DNA of 64,000 nucleotides, taken from Verrucomicrobiota bacterium. GTDB lineage: Bacteria > Verrucomicrobiota > Verrucomicrobiia > Limisphaerales > SIBE01. A program made the translations under genes and the position numbers. The first letter of the stretch is position 1. Each line of letters starts with the position of its first letter. The notes beneath the pieces were generated by a model. The model made no database searches and was not told the origin of the DNA. It saw only the letters and a program-made list of their open reading frames with translations. The DNA lies in assembly GCA_016871515.1 (NCBI GenBank), contig VHDE01000001.1, positions 17,434 through 81,433 of the forward strand, written 5' to 3'. This document shows positions 9,354 through 17,457 of this stretch, piece after piece.

Positions 9354-10523
9354 CTACAACGCGGTTTTGCGCGCCAGTTCGAGGCCGAAGAGCCGATGAT
9401 ATTCCTTGGTTACATAACGGTCGGTCATGCCGGAGATATAATCACAAACGGCCCTATGCCATCCGACTTTTCTCGCGCGCTTGCGCGACTGGTCCCCCAA
9501 CTCTTCGTGATGATCGAGATAAAAATAAAATAACTCTTCCAGCATCTGGACGGCGCGGAGGTTCGGTTCGTGAACTTCCGGGTTATAATAGAGGTTCTTG
9601 TACAAGTAGGCGCGAAGTTGCAAATTCAATTTCCGCCGCGCCGGGCTGTAATGGACCAATGGTTTCGGGAAACGCCGCACATCATCTGCGCAACGCGGTT
9701 GGACTTTGCCAAGATTCGCCTCCGTGGTCGTGACAACGTCCTTAACCTGGCTATCAATGATGCATCGAATGACAAAGTAACGGCGGCATTCGTCCGGCAA
9801 TTGACCGTACTCTCGTCGCACGGAGCGAGAGGCCTCATCCCAGATTTGACCTGCGCGGCAAAGTTCTCTTTCGTCCAACAGTCGTGCGTCGAGGCCGTCA
9901 TCCAGATCGTGGCTATAATAGGCGATTTCGTCCGCCAGATTGGCCACTTGCGCCTCCAGCGAGCAGGATTTGCGGGCAAACTCGCGCATCCTTTCGGGAG
10001 AGTCATAAGCGGTCGAATGTTTGATCAAACCCTCGCGAACTTCCCATGTCAGGTTCAAACCCGGAAAGAGGGGATATTTCTGTTCGATCTCCTCGACGAT
10101 GCGCAGGCTTTGACGATTGTGTTCGAAACCGCCGTGATTCTTCATCAGACTGTTCAAGGCCGCTTCGCCTGTATGGCCGAACGGCGAATGACCCAAGTCA
10201 TGGGCCAAGGCAATCGTCTCGGTCAGATCCTCGTTCAATTGCAGGGCGCGCGCGATGTTTCGGGAAATTGCCGCTACCTCCATCGTATGGGTCAGCCGCG
10301 TCCGGAGATGGTCGCCCGTGTCATTCAGGAAGACTTGCGTTTTATATTCGAGCCGCCGAAACGCTCTCGAATGAATGACACGATCGCGATCGCGCTGAAA
10401 CTGAGTGCGCCACTCCGGCGGAGGCTCGGAATAACGGCGTCCACGCGTCTCACAACTGAATTGAGCGTAGGGCGCGAGCACGCGGCGCTCGCGGCTTTCC
10501 AAATCGTCGCGTGTGCAAGGCAT
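9354..10523 (-). CDS. dgt: dNTP triphosphohydrolase (Dgt-like, HD domain)
   Basis: 389 residues. Hydrolyses dNTPs to nucleoside and triphosphate. The HD-domain metal ligands are visible: H79 (RLTHTMEV) and H108-D109 in AHDLGHSPFGHTGE, which is nearly invariant in this family. RDRDRVIHSRAFRRLEYKTQVF (split around residues 44-65) is the N-terminal family block. The length matches the shorter Dgt subgroup found widely in bacteria rather than the 505-residue E. coli form. Cytosolic. The gene stands alone between two palindromic repeats; together with nrdJ nearby it acts on dNTP pools, but coregulation is not shown by the sequence. Confidence 0.92.
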   Translation of the reverse strand: MPCTRDDLESRERRVLAPYAQFSCETRGRRYSEPPPEWRTQFQRDRDRVIHSRAFRRLEYKTQVFLNDTGDHLRTRLTHTMEVAAISRNIARALQLNEDLTETIALAHDLGHSPFGHTGEAALNSLMKNHGGFEHNRQSLRIVEEIEQKYPLFPGLNLTWEVREGLIKHSTAYDSPERMREFARKSCSLEAQVANLADEIAYYSHDLDDGLDARLLDERELCRAGQIWDEASRSVRREYGQLPDECRRYFVIRCIIDSQVKDVVTTTEANLGKVQPRCADDVRRFPKPLVHYSPARRKLNLQLRAYLYKNLYYNPEVHEPNLRAVQMLEELFYFYLDHHEELGDQSRKRARKVGWHRAVCDYISGMTDRYVTKEYHRLFGLELARKTAL

Positions 10524-10628
10524 GATGTGCTAGCCGTGCATTTTCAGTTGCACGAACACCGCTCCCATCAACCGTCGATGGTCAGACAACTCTCTCCAGG
10601 AACTGGAACATCCGAAGCCCGCCAGGTT

Positions 10629-10700
10629 TTGGAGTGCGCCAGTCCTCTGGCGCTCTGGGTCCGCGCGATTCCAAAGCGGCAGAGGACTGCCGCAGTCCAA
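10629..10700. repeat. Intergenic inverted repeat (ttggastgcgscagtcctctg family)
   Basis: Arms 10629-10654 and 10675-10700 (26 bp) pair with about four mismatches and are joined by a 20-nt loop. It lies between ispH and dgt. Confidence 0.7.
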
Positions 10701-10771
10701 GACGCTGTTGCAGCGAGGGATGCTCCAGCCCAATTGGTTCAGGAGGGGTTCGTGCACACGTATGGCTCAGC

Positions 10772-11998
10772 TCAGTTTGCCAGCAACTCCTGAACCGCAA
10801 TTCCTCGCAATTCGAAGAGCCGCCGGATGACATCTTCGATCAGATTGTTCGGACAAGAGGCGCCCGCGGTGACTCCCACAGTGATCCGCCCGGGCCGGAG
10901 CCAGTTTTTTGTTTCGACCTCCTGATGGCGATGCTGGTCGTAATGGACGATAAGATCGTCCGAAACCAATTTCGCCGCGTTTTTGATAAAATACGTTGGG
11001 AGCCGAGCTTCGCCCATCTCGGCTAGATGTGAGGTGTTCGATGAATTGTACCCTCCTATCACCAGCAACAAATCGAGTGGGTCGGCCAGCAATTTCTCCA
11101 ATGCATCCTGGCGATCCTGAGTTGCGCCGCAAATCGTGTCGAAAAAACGAAAATGCTTCTCCACTTCGGCCGCGCCGTATTTTTTCTCAATGGCCATTCT
11201 GAGGCGGCGTTGCACTTCTTCGGTTTCACCGCGCAACATGGTGGTTTGATTCGCCACGCCAATCGCCTGCAAATGAACGTCTGGATCAAACCCGTTCGAG
11301 TAAGCGCCCTTGAACTTGTCCAGGAACTCCTGCTTGTTGCCTCCTCGAACAATGTAATCGCAGACGTAATCCGTCTCGGCCAGGGTGAAGACGACGAGAT
11401 AATGCCCGCCGCCTTTGGCCATGGCGCGCGAGCTGGTGGCTTTTGTTTCTTCGTGCCAAGCCTTGCCGTGAATAATGCTGGTGACGGCGTCATTCGCATA
11501 TTGGCGCACGCGTTTCCAAACACTCATAACGTCACCGCACGTTGTGTCGACAAACCGGCAGCCTTTGGCTTCGAGTTTCTCCATCGTGGAGGTCTCAGCG
11601 CCGAAAGCCGGAATAATCACCACATCATCTTTGCGCAAATCTTCAATGTCGGCGGTCTTTTCTTTCCCGGAAAGAAATTTGATATCCATCGCGCGAATCT
11701 GATCGTTTACCTCCGGGTTATGAATGATCTCTCCAAGAATATAAATAGGCTGGTCCGGAAAGACTTTGCGCGCCGCATAAGCCAGATCGATGGCGCGTTC
11801 CACGCCGTAGCAAAACCCGAATTCCTTGGCCAACTTAACGGTCAGCAAACCATCGGCCGACAACACGTGCCCCTTCGCGCGAATTCGATCGATCAGTTCG
11901 CTGCGATAATGCGAAAGCACTTGCGCCTGGACCGCCGCCATCACGTCGGGGCGGCGAAGGTTTATCTTCCGAGGCGGATTTGGCTCTGGCGTTGACAT
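10772..11998 (-). CDS. ispH: 4-hydroxy-3-methylbut-2-enyl diphosphate reductase (IspH)
   Basis: Last enzyme of the MEP isoprenoid pathway; reduces HMBPP to IPP and DMAPP with a 4Fe-4S cluster. 408 residues, the long form seen in cyanobacteria and plant plastids rather than the roughly 316-residue E. coli type. The three cluster cysteines are C63 (FGFCYGVERAI), C154 (DTTCGDV) and C290 (FDTICGATQ). GGYNSSNTSHL and the C-terminal VGVTAGASCPNNLIEDV are conserved substrate-site blocks. Start at the ATG at 11998, preceded by a polar N-terminal extension. It has no pathway neighbours here. A repeat begins about 70 bases beyond its stop. Confidence 0.94.
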   Translation of the reverse strand: MSTPEPNPPRKINLRRPDVMAAVQAQVLSHYRSELIDRIRAKGHVLSADGLLTVKLAKEFGFCYGVERAIDLAYAARKVFPDQPIYILGEIIHNPEVNDQIRAMDIKFLSGKEKTADIEDLRKDDVVIIPAFGAETSTMEKLEAKGCRFVDTTCGDVMSVWKRVRQYANDAVTSIIHGKAWHEETKATSSRAMAKGGGHYLVVFTLAETDYVCDYIVRGGNKQEFLDKFKGAYSNGFDPDVHLQAIGVANQTTMLRGETEEVQRRLRMAIEKKYGAAEVEKHFRFFDTICGATQDRQDALEKLLADPLDLLLVIGGYNSSNTSHLAEMGEARLPTYFIKNAAKLVSDDLIVHYDQHRHQEVETKNWLRPGRITVGVTAGASCPNNLIEDVIRRLFELRGIAVQELLAN

Positions 11999-12323
11999 AG
12001 CTCGCGTAACTTAAGCGCAGGCCCGCAAGCCGTCGAGTAGAAAGCCGGTACGGCAACAATTCCGGTGGGATCGGTGGGATCGGTGGAAGGATGCGAATGA
12101 CTTGATTGACTAAACCAAATCCTTCAAAACTCTCGCCTGACCCATGATGGAAAAGCTGGCCATGCTGGATGTCTTGAGCGAAAGAGAGTCCCGTTGGAAG
12201 TGACTGCCAAATAAGAACGCTTTGAGAAACTCTGGCCACGCAAATAGACGATGGCATTAGCATCGCAGCAATTTCTCGAGTTCCCCAACGCACCTATGCG
12301 CCGCTCGATCAGGAGCGCGCCGA
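11999..12323. other. Intergenic region between ispH and the phosphatase-fold gene
   Basis: 325 bases with no credible coding frame. Contains a short tandem ggtgggatcggtgggatcggt at about 12064-12086. No RNA gene or palindrome of note is recognised. Confidence 0.4.
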
Positions 12324-13325
12324 TCATTCAAGTTCGAAGGTAGCCACCACAGCTCGATGATCGGACGGATAAGGCTGCACGATGATAGCGGCGAATTTCC
12401 TGGCTTCGCCGACGATTTCGCACTGTTTCACCGTCACATTCGGTCCGCCCACGAACACAAAATCGATCCGGTCATGCCGGTCCTTTGGATCGTCCGATTT
12501 TGTCCTCGGCGTCCAGGTCCAGCCGGGATGAGTCACTTCGTCCGGGAAAAAGCTGCGGAAACCGTCGCGCAAACCGGCGCGCGTGAAGGCCAGTGTGGCA
12601 GGGTATTCGACTGCCAAAGGGCACCGGCCGGCTTGCGCGGCGCGAGGGGTCCAGTCCTGGTGCGACGGTTCGTTGAAATCGCCGGTGAGAAACACCGGTT
12701 GCCGAGCGGCCAGCGCGGGCTTCAATTCGGCCAGCAGTTCATCGACTTGGCTGCCCCGGGCCTGGCGGGCTTCGCTCACCGCTTCGGAGGCCGTCTTGAT
12801 AAAACGCGCACCGGCGTACGGGATGCCGAGCAACTGATACGGCTGGTAGGGCGCGTGCATGAGGTGCGCGTTAAACATCCAGGCCTCGCGGCCTGTCGGC
12901 AGCCGCACCTGGACGCCCCACTTCCGCGGCGTGTTGGTGACAATCGGAAACCGGCTCAGAATCGCGGTGCTTTCACCCTGGCCGAAATAGTTCCAACCAA
13001 GCAGGGCGGCGAGTTTGCGACCATGATCCGGTCGCGTCGCGCCTTGCGCGTAACCAGGCTTTTCCTGCAAACCGAGAAGATCGGGCTTCGCAGCACGAAT
13101 AACTTCGAGCGTCTTCGACAACGGCTGCTTGCCAGCGTCTCCGCCGTGCCAAAGGTTGAACGTCATGACCCGGATCGGTTCGGCCGCGTCTGCGGGAACG
13201 GCCAATGGGATGGACAGCCAAGCTGACACAGTCACGCTCCAGAGCAAGCGCAACGTCGCTCGCCGTGATAGAAATCGGGTTGAGTTCACGGAAAAGTCAG
13301 CCTGACCGTTTCTCATTTTTCGCAT
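12324..13325 (-). CDS. Secreted endonuclease/exonuclease/phosphatase-fold protein
   Basis: 333 residues from the ATG at 13325. An N-terminal export signal is likely: basic residues, then a hydrophobic segment about 27-46 ending near ADAAEP. The mature part shows the EEP (DNase I-like) fold: N57 in MTFNLWHGG, E88 in LGLQEK, D216/N218 in GDFNEP, D288 in DRIDFVF, and S321-D322-H323 in the C-terminal SDH block. These are the usual metal and phosphate-binding residues. Members hydrolyse phosphodiesters (DNA, sphingomyelin, inositol phosphates); the substrate here is unknown. Export suggests an extracytoplasmic nuclease or phosphodiesterase, possibly for phosphate scavenging. It stands alone upstream of the arginine genes. 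Confidence 0.85.
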   Translation of the reverse strand: MRKMRNGQADFSVNSTRFLSRRATLRLLWSVTVSAWLSIPLAVPADAAEPIRVMTFNLWHGGDAGKQPLSKTLEVIRAAKPDLLGLQEKPGYAQGATRPDHGRKLAALLGWNYFGQGESTAILSRFPIVTNTPRKWGVQVRLPTGREAWMFNAHLMHAPYQPYQLLGIPYAGARFIKTASEAVSEARQARGSQVDELLAELKPALAARQPVFLTGDFNEPSHQDWTPRAAQAGRCPLAVEYPATLAFTRAGLRDGFRSFFPDEVTHPGWTWTPRTKSDDPKDRHDRIDFVFVGGPNVTVKQCEIVGEARKFAAIIVQPYPSDHRAVVATFELE

Positions 13326-13408
13326 CGCCGCGAGCGCCTAAACTTTGAGGAGGTACTCCGCAGCGAGAAACTCCGCGCCTTGTCATCGCTCAGGTTCACC
13401 GTCACATG

Positions 13409-14305
13409 TTATTGAACGAGCCAACTTAAAATAGCCTTCTGGACGTGCAATCGATTCTCCGCTTGGTCAAAGATGGTCCCCGCGTTGGCTTCGAAGGCGT
13501 CTTCCGTAATTTCCTTGCCGCGATATGCCGGCAGGCAATGCATGACCAGCGCGCCGGGTTTCGCGAGGCGGATCAAGTCTTGGTTGATTTGATAACCTGC
13601 CAAGTGACGAATGCGCTCGGCCGATTCGGCTTCCTTGCCCATCGAAACCCAAACGTCAGTGTAAAAGAGATCAGCCCCGCCGGCCGCGGCTTTCAAATCT
13701 TCCATGCAGATGATTTTACCTCCGGCTCGCGCCAGCAAACTTGCGGCAGGTTGATACGCTTTTGGCGCGGCGATGCGCAGTTCGAAATTCAGTTTGGCCG
13801 CCGCAAAAATCCACGAGGCCGGCACGTTGCACGCACCGTCCCCGACAAACGTCACGACCTTGCCTTCGATCGGTCCGCGTTTTTCCTGGAATGTGAAAAT
13901 ATCCGTCAGAATCTGGCACGGGTGCTCGTCATCAGTCAGTGCATTCACTGTGGAAATGCCTGAGTACTGCGCAAACTCCTCGACATCGCTTTGCGCGAAC
14001 GTCCGAATCACTGCGCCATGCACCATCCGGCCGAGGACTCGAGCGGTGTCTTTGATCGGCTCGCCTCGCCCAAGCTGAATTTCATGGGCGCTGAGAAACA
14101 TGACCTGGCCGCCCAGTTCGCGAATACCGACTTCGAATGAGACGCGGGTGCGCGTCGATGATTTCGAGAAGAGCAGCGACCACGTTTGGCCGGCAAGCGG
14201 CCTTTTCAGTTGCAGCCTCCGCTCCTTCTTCAAAATCGTGGAGGCTTTCCAAATCTCCTCCATTTCGGTTCGTGACAGTTTTTCAATACTCAATAGATGT
14301 CTCAT
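13409..14305 (-). CDS. argF: Ornithine carbamoyltransferase
   Basis: 298 residues from the ATG at 14305 (MRHLLSIEKLS, the canonical N-terminus). A GTG at 14344 overlapping the argD stop is in frame, but would add an unlikely proline-rich extension. Makes citrulline from ornithine and carbamoyl phosphate. The carbamoyl-phosphate loop STRTR is at about residues 50-54, HPCQ follows mid-protein, and the ornithine-side HCLPAYRG lies near the C-terminus. The D-x-SMG motif appears as DVWVSMG. It is the last gene of the minus-strand arginine cluster and directly follows argD. Confidence 0.94.
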   Translation of the reverse strand: MRHLLSIEKLSRTEMEEIWKASTILKKERRLQLKRPLAGQTWSLLFSKSSTRTRVSFEVGIRELGGQVMFLSAHEIQLGRGEPIKDTARVLGRMVHGAVIRTFAQSDVEEFAQYSGISTVNALTDDEHPCQILTDIFTFQEKRGPIEGKVVTFVGDGACNVPASWIFAAAKLNFELRIAAPKAYQPAASLLARAGGKIICMEDLKAAAGGADLFYTDVWVSMGKEAESAERIRHLAGYQINQDLIRLAKPGALVMHCLPAYRGKEITEDAFEANAGTIFDQAENRLHVQKAILSWLVQ

Positions 14306-14340
14306 AGGTGGTGAGAACGGAGATGACGGCTCGGGTCCAA

Positions 14341-15636
14341 TCACGAACCGGCCAAGGCGGCGACAACGCTTTCAATGATTTTCAAACCCTCGTCCGCTTC
14401 ACTCTGTCGCAAGTTAAGCGGGGGAAGGAGTCGCGCGACTTGCAAGCCCGCCGGAACAGTCAGCAGACCGGCGTCGTGCAAACGATTAACAAACTGCAGG
14501 GATTGAGCTTTTTCTTTTTCTTCGCGCTGGAGTACCGGAATGTTTGGCGCCAATTCGATTCCAATCATCAGCCCCAGTCCGCGCACAGTTTTAAGCACCG
14601 AGGGAAACCGCTGCGCCATTTGCAGAAGTTGGTCTTTGAGGTAATCACCACATTGCCGGGCGTTTTCGGCTAAACCATCGCGCTCGATCACCTCCAGAAC
14701 TTTCAACGCTACGGCACAGCCAAGCGGCGTCCCGCCAAACGTGGTCGCGTGTGTGCCTGGCCCCAACAAATCAGCGTAAGGCTGTCGAATCCAGAACGCG
14801 CCAATCGGAAATCCGCCTCCGAGCGATTTGGCCATCGAGATGCCATCCGGAATCAGAGACGCGCCGTTGGCCGTTCCTTCGAGGATTCGCTGGAAACTTT
14901 GAAAGCGGCCGGTGCGGAAGTGTCCGTCTTGCACGCCATCCATGAACAGCAACAATTTCTTTTCATCGCACAACTGGCGCAGCCCCAACAGGTATTCGGG
15001 AGTCGCCGGCGTTATTCCGCTTTCGCCCTGGACGCCTTCGATCAAAATGGCAGCGGTTGCAGGCGAAATAGCGGAACGGATAGCGGCCAGATCATTGTAA
15101 GGCACTTGGCGAAACCCCTGAACCAACGGTTCGAACCCCTTTTTCACTTTGTCCTGACCAGTCGCTGAAATGCCGGCCAGCGTCCGACCATGAAACGAGT
15201 TCTGCGCGGTGAGCATTTCAAAGCGCCCTTCTTCATGGCCAAATTTGCGGGCCACCTTGAAAAGCCCTTCGTTCGCTTCCGCGCCGCTGTTGCAAAAGAA
15301 ACATTTGCCTGGAGCGAGACGATTCACGAGCGCCTGGGCCAAGCGCCCCTGGGGTTCGGTATAATAAAGATTGGAAACGTGGACGAGTTTGCGCGATTGC
15401 TCGATTAACGCCTCGGTAATTTCCGGATGGGAATGGCCCAAAGCACAGACGGCAATCCCACCGCCGAAGTCGAGGTAGCGTTTGCCGGCGAGGTCCCAAA
15501 GGTAGCTGCCGGCCCCGCGGCTGAAGGCCAAGTCGAACCGGCCGTAAGAGGGAATCACGTGCTTGTTGAATAACTCGCGAATGGCCACGGCGTCATTGCG
15601 GACGATCGGCGGCGGCGCAGGGAGGATTTCCTTCAT
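14341..15636 (-). CDS. argD: Acetylornithine aminotransferase
   Basis: 431 residues, class III PLP aminotransferase. Transfers the amino group between glutamate and N-acetylglutamate semialdehyde to give N-acetylornithine. NSGAEANE is at 116-123, SFHGRT at 147-152, and the PLP lysine is K270 in SMAKSLGGG. The cofactor-ring aspartate is D233. The surrounding motif is unusual: most ArgD proteins have DEVQxGxGRTG, while this one reads DGVQDGHFRTG, followed by an insertion of about ten residues (ILEGTANGAS) before the lysine. The fold seems otherwise complete, so I expect activity. It is followed closely by argF and preceded by argB. Confidence 0.93.
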   Translation of the reverse strand: MKEILPAPPPIVRNDAVAIRELFNKHVIPSYGRFDLAFSRGAGSYLWDLAGKRYLDFGGGIAVCALGHSHPEITEALIEQSRKLVHVSNLYYTEPQGRLAQALVNRLAPGKCFFCNSGAEANEGLFKVARKFGHEEGRFEMLTAQNSFHGRTLAGISATGQDKVKKGFEPLVQGFRQVPYNDLAAIRSAISPATAAILIEGVQGESGITPATPEYLLGLRQLCDEKKLLLFMDGVQDGHFRTGRFQSFQRILEGTANGASLIPDGISMAKSLGGGFPIGAFWIRQPYADLLGPGTHATTFGGTPLGCAVALKVLEVIERDGLAENARQCGDYLKDQLLQMAQRFPSVLKTVRGLGLMIGIELAPNIPVLQREEKEKAQSLQFVNRLHDAGLLTVPAGLQVARLLPPLNLRQSEADEGLKIIESVVAALAGS

Positions 15637-15691
15637 ACGGGGTTAGCAGTCGGTATTCAATTGCGCGTGCCTTCTATCGCAACTCAGAGTT

Positions 15692-16567
15692 TCATAGCAC
15701 AACCTCGGTGCCGATACCAGCATCAGTGAAAATCTCGAGCAGCACCGAATGATCAATTCGTCCGTCCACTAGCGAAACCTTATCGACGCCGGCTTGGAGC
15801 GCGGCAACGGCGCTGTCCACTTTCGGAATCATGCCTTTGTCAACGATGCCTGCCTTCTTAAGCGCGTCCACTTCGCCGATCCGCAAGTGAGTGATCAAGG
15901 TGGACGAATCTTTCGGGTCTTTTAACAGGCCAGGAACATCACTCATAAAGACAAGTCGCCGCGCTTTCAGAGCGATCGCGGCTTGAGCTGCGGCAACGTC
16001 CGCGTTGCAATTATAAATTTTCCCATCAACGCCGCGCGCGGTTGGGCTGATGACTGGCGTGATGCTGCGCCGAATGCATTCCCGCAAAGGTTCGGTGTTT
16101 ACCGACGTCACTTCGCCAACGAAGCCAACATCGATACGCTCGTTGTCCGGGCCAATCACAGCGAGTTTGCGGCACATAAAAATGTCGGCGCCGGAAAAGC
16201 CTCGGGCTTTGCCGCCGAGAGCGTTAATTGTTTTCACAATCTCTGGGTTGATCTCACGCGACAGCACCTGTTCGACAACATTGACAGTTGCCTCATCGGT
16301 CACGCGCATGCCTTGGATAAAGTTCGCCTTCAAACCGGCCGCATCCATCGCGCGCGTAATGGCTTTGCCGCCGCCGTGCACCACAACGGGATTGATGCCG
16401 ACCGCTTCGAGAAACACGATATCGCGCGCGACGCTGTTGCGGACTTCCACGTCCGGCGAGTCCATAAAGCTCCCACCGTACTTGACCACAAATGTCTGGC
16501 TGCGGAAGCGCTGGATGTAAGGCAATGCCTCGAGCAATACGCCGGCTTTGGAAATGAGGTCTTGCAA
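15692..16567 (-). CDS. argB: Acetylglutamate kinase
   Basis: 291 residues. Phosphorylates N-acetylglutamate, the second step of arginine synthesis. The amino-acid-kinase core is clear: K29 in VVKYGGSFM, VVHGGGKAI near 60-68, VNPEIV-like NPEIVKTINALGG, and SDVPGLLKDP near the C-terminal third. The start appears to be TTG at 16567 (MQDLISKAGVLLEALPYIQRF aligns with the family N-terminus); no ATG is available before the catalytic region. The PYIQRFRSQTFV stretch resembles arginine-sensitive ArgB proteins with an N-terminal helix, but feedback control is inference. It is separated from argJ by the HEPN/nucleotidyltransferase pair. Confidence 0.93.
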   Translation of the reverse strand: MQDLISKAGVLLEALPYIQRFRSQTFVVKYGGSFMDSPDVEVRNSVARDIVFLEAVGINPVVVHGGGKAITRAMDAAGLKANFIQGMRVTDEATVNVVEQVLSREINPEIVKTINALGGKARGFSGADIFMCRKLAVIGPDNERIDVGFVGEVTSVNTEPLRECIRRSITPVISPTARGVDGKIYNCNADVAAAQAAIALKARRLVFMSDVPGLLKDPKDSSTLITHLRIGEVDALKKAGIVDKGMIPKVDSAVAALQAGVDKVSLVDGRIDHSVLLEIFTDAGIGTEVVL

Positions 16568-16618
16568 GTCAGTTCAAGGCTAACGTTATGAGACCCTTGG
16601 CATTGTGGCGAGCCAACT

Positions 16619-17056
16619 TCATGCGCCTGAGGACGCGACGTCGCGTGGTTCAGGGGGATTGATGATGTTCGCGGCCCAAGTTAAGACCTGTTCTGCGAGA
16701 GTCAGGAGTCGTTCCAGTTCTGCAGTGCTGGGTTGATGAATCCAGCCCGGATAGCGCCGGTGTCCCGCATACGGGGTAAGTTCATTGAGGGCTTCGAAAT
16801 CGAAAGGAACTGCGTGACCACCGCGATGATAAAGTTCAAACAACGGTTCCAAATCAAGTGTAAATGGAAATCGTGCGCGAGCATTTATCAGCAAGGACTT
16901 GACTGCTTTCTCGACACATTGCGGAGCGTCAAAGCCGGTAGCCACCGGCAGAATGTCCGGGTTCCCACGCAGTGTTCTCGCGACTCGGAGGTCGTTTTCG
17001 GCGAAGCGGAGCCACTCCTGCGGATTGGGATCACTTGATGGCCGCAGATCGCTCAT
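16619..17056 (-). CDS. HEPN domain protein
   Basis: 145 residues, mostly helical. The N-terminus WLRFAENDLRVARTL and GFDAPQCVEKAVKSLLI are typical of HEPN proteins paired with minimal nucleotidyltransferases. In active HEPN RNases an RxxxxH motif is expected around a FPxTHDL segment; here the sequence is RARFPFTLDLEPLF, so the His is replaced by Leu and RNase activity is doubtful. Its start overlaps the end of the upstream nucleotidyltransferase gene by 26 bases, indicating translational coupling. Such pairs act as toxin-antitoxin modules (HepT/MntA type) or have other roles. It is lodged between argB and argJ. Confidence 0.8.
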   Translation of the reverse strand: MSDLRPSSDPNPQEWLRFAENDLRVARTLRGNPDILPVATGFDAPQCVEKAVKSLLINARARFPFTLDLEPLFELYHRGGHAVPFDFEALNELTPYAGHRRYPGWIHQPSTAELERLLTLAEQVLTWAANIINPPEPRDVASSGA

Positions 17057-17438
17057 AGACTAGCTGGCCGCTTTGAGTGGCCTTGTAATAGATCAAGTCC
17101 CAACGATGGCGAAGCCGCTCGTATTCGTTCTCCGGAATCACGAGAATGTCCATTGGCATATCGATATCACGAACACTCCACCGGAGACGCGCCGCTTCAG
17201 CATGTGGATTCGTCACTGAATTGTCGCTCACAACGAGCACATCGAGATCACTGTCGCGATTCGTCTGCCCACGGACATAAGAACCGAAGGGGATGATCTT
17301 GCGCGGGCGCGCGGCCATGATGAGCCGTTGAACAACGGCCTCCACCTTCTCCGGCGTGATTGCCCACGGGACATCTGCGATCGTGCTCATAACGACAAGA
17401 AAAGGTGAGTCGGCCTGACTGGCAAGAGAAATTCCCAT
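17031..17438 (-). CDS. Minimal nucleotidyltransferase (MNT-type)
   Basis: 135 residues from the ATG at 17438, chosen because a strong AAGGAAGG ribosome-binding site lies 5 bases upstream. GTG at 17465, overlapping the argJ end, and ATG at 17390 are alternatives. The polymerase-beta-type catalytic motif is intact: FGSYVRGQTNRDSDLDVLVV, with GS and DxD, and a third acidic residue probably in MPMDILVIPE. MNT proteins paired with HEPN partners can modify the partner by AMP transfer in known MntA/HepT systems. The arrangement here, antitoxin-like gene first and overlap with the HEPN gene, fits that pattern. The pair looks inserted into an otherwise regular arginine cluster. Confidence 0.83.
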   Translation of the reverse strand: MGISLASQADSPFLVVMSTIADVPWAITPEKVEAVVQRLIMAARPRKIIPFGSYVRGQTNRDSDLDVLVVSDNSVTNPHAEAARLRWSVRDIDMPMDILVIPENEYERLRHRWDLIYYKATQSGQLVYERSAAIK

Positions 17439-17457
17439 GTAACCTTCCTTTTGCGCG

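Noticed and set aside
10530-10833. Two minus-strand frames of 75 and 83 codons between dgt and ispH
   Set aside because: They read through an inverted repeat and overlap ispH antisense or out of frame; no recognisable protein.
11835-12293. 152-codon frame overlapping the ispH start
   Set aside because: Overlaps the well-supported ispH N-terminus, low-quality composition, no family match.
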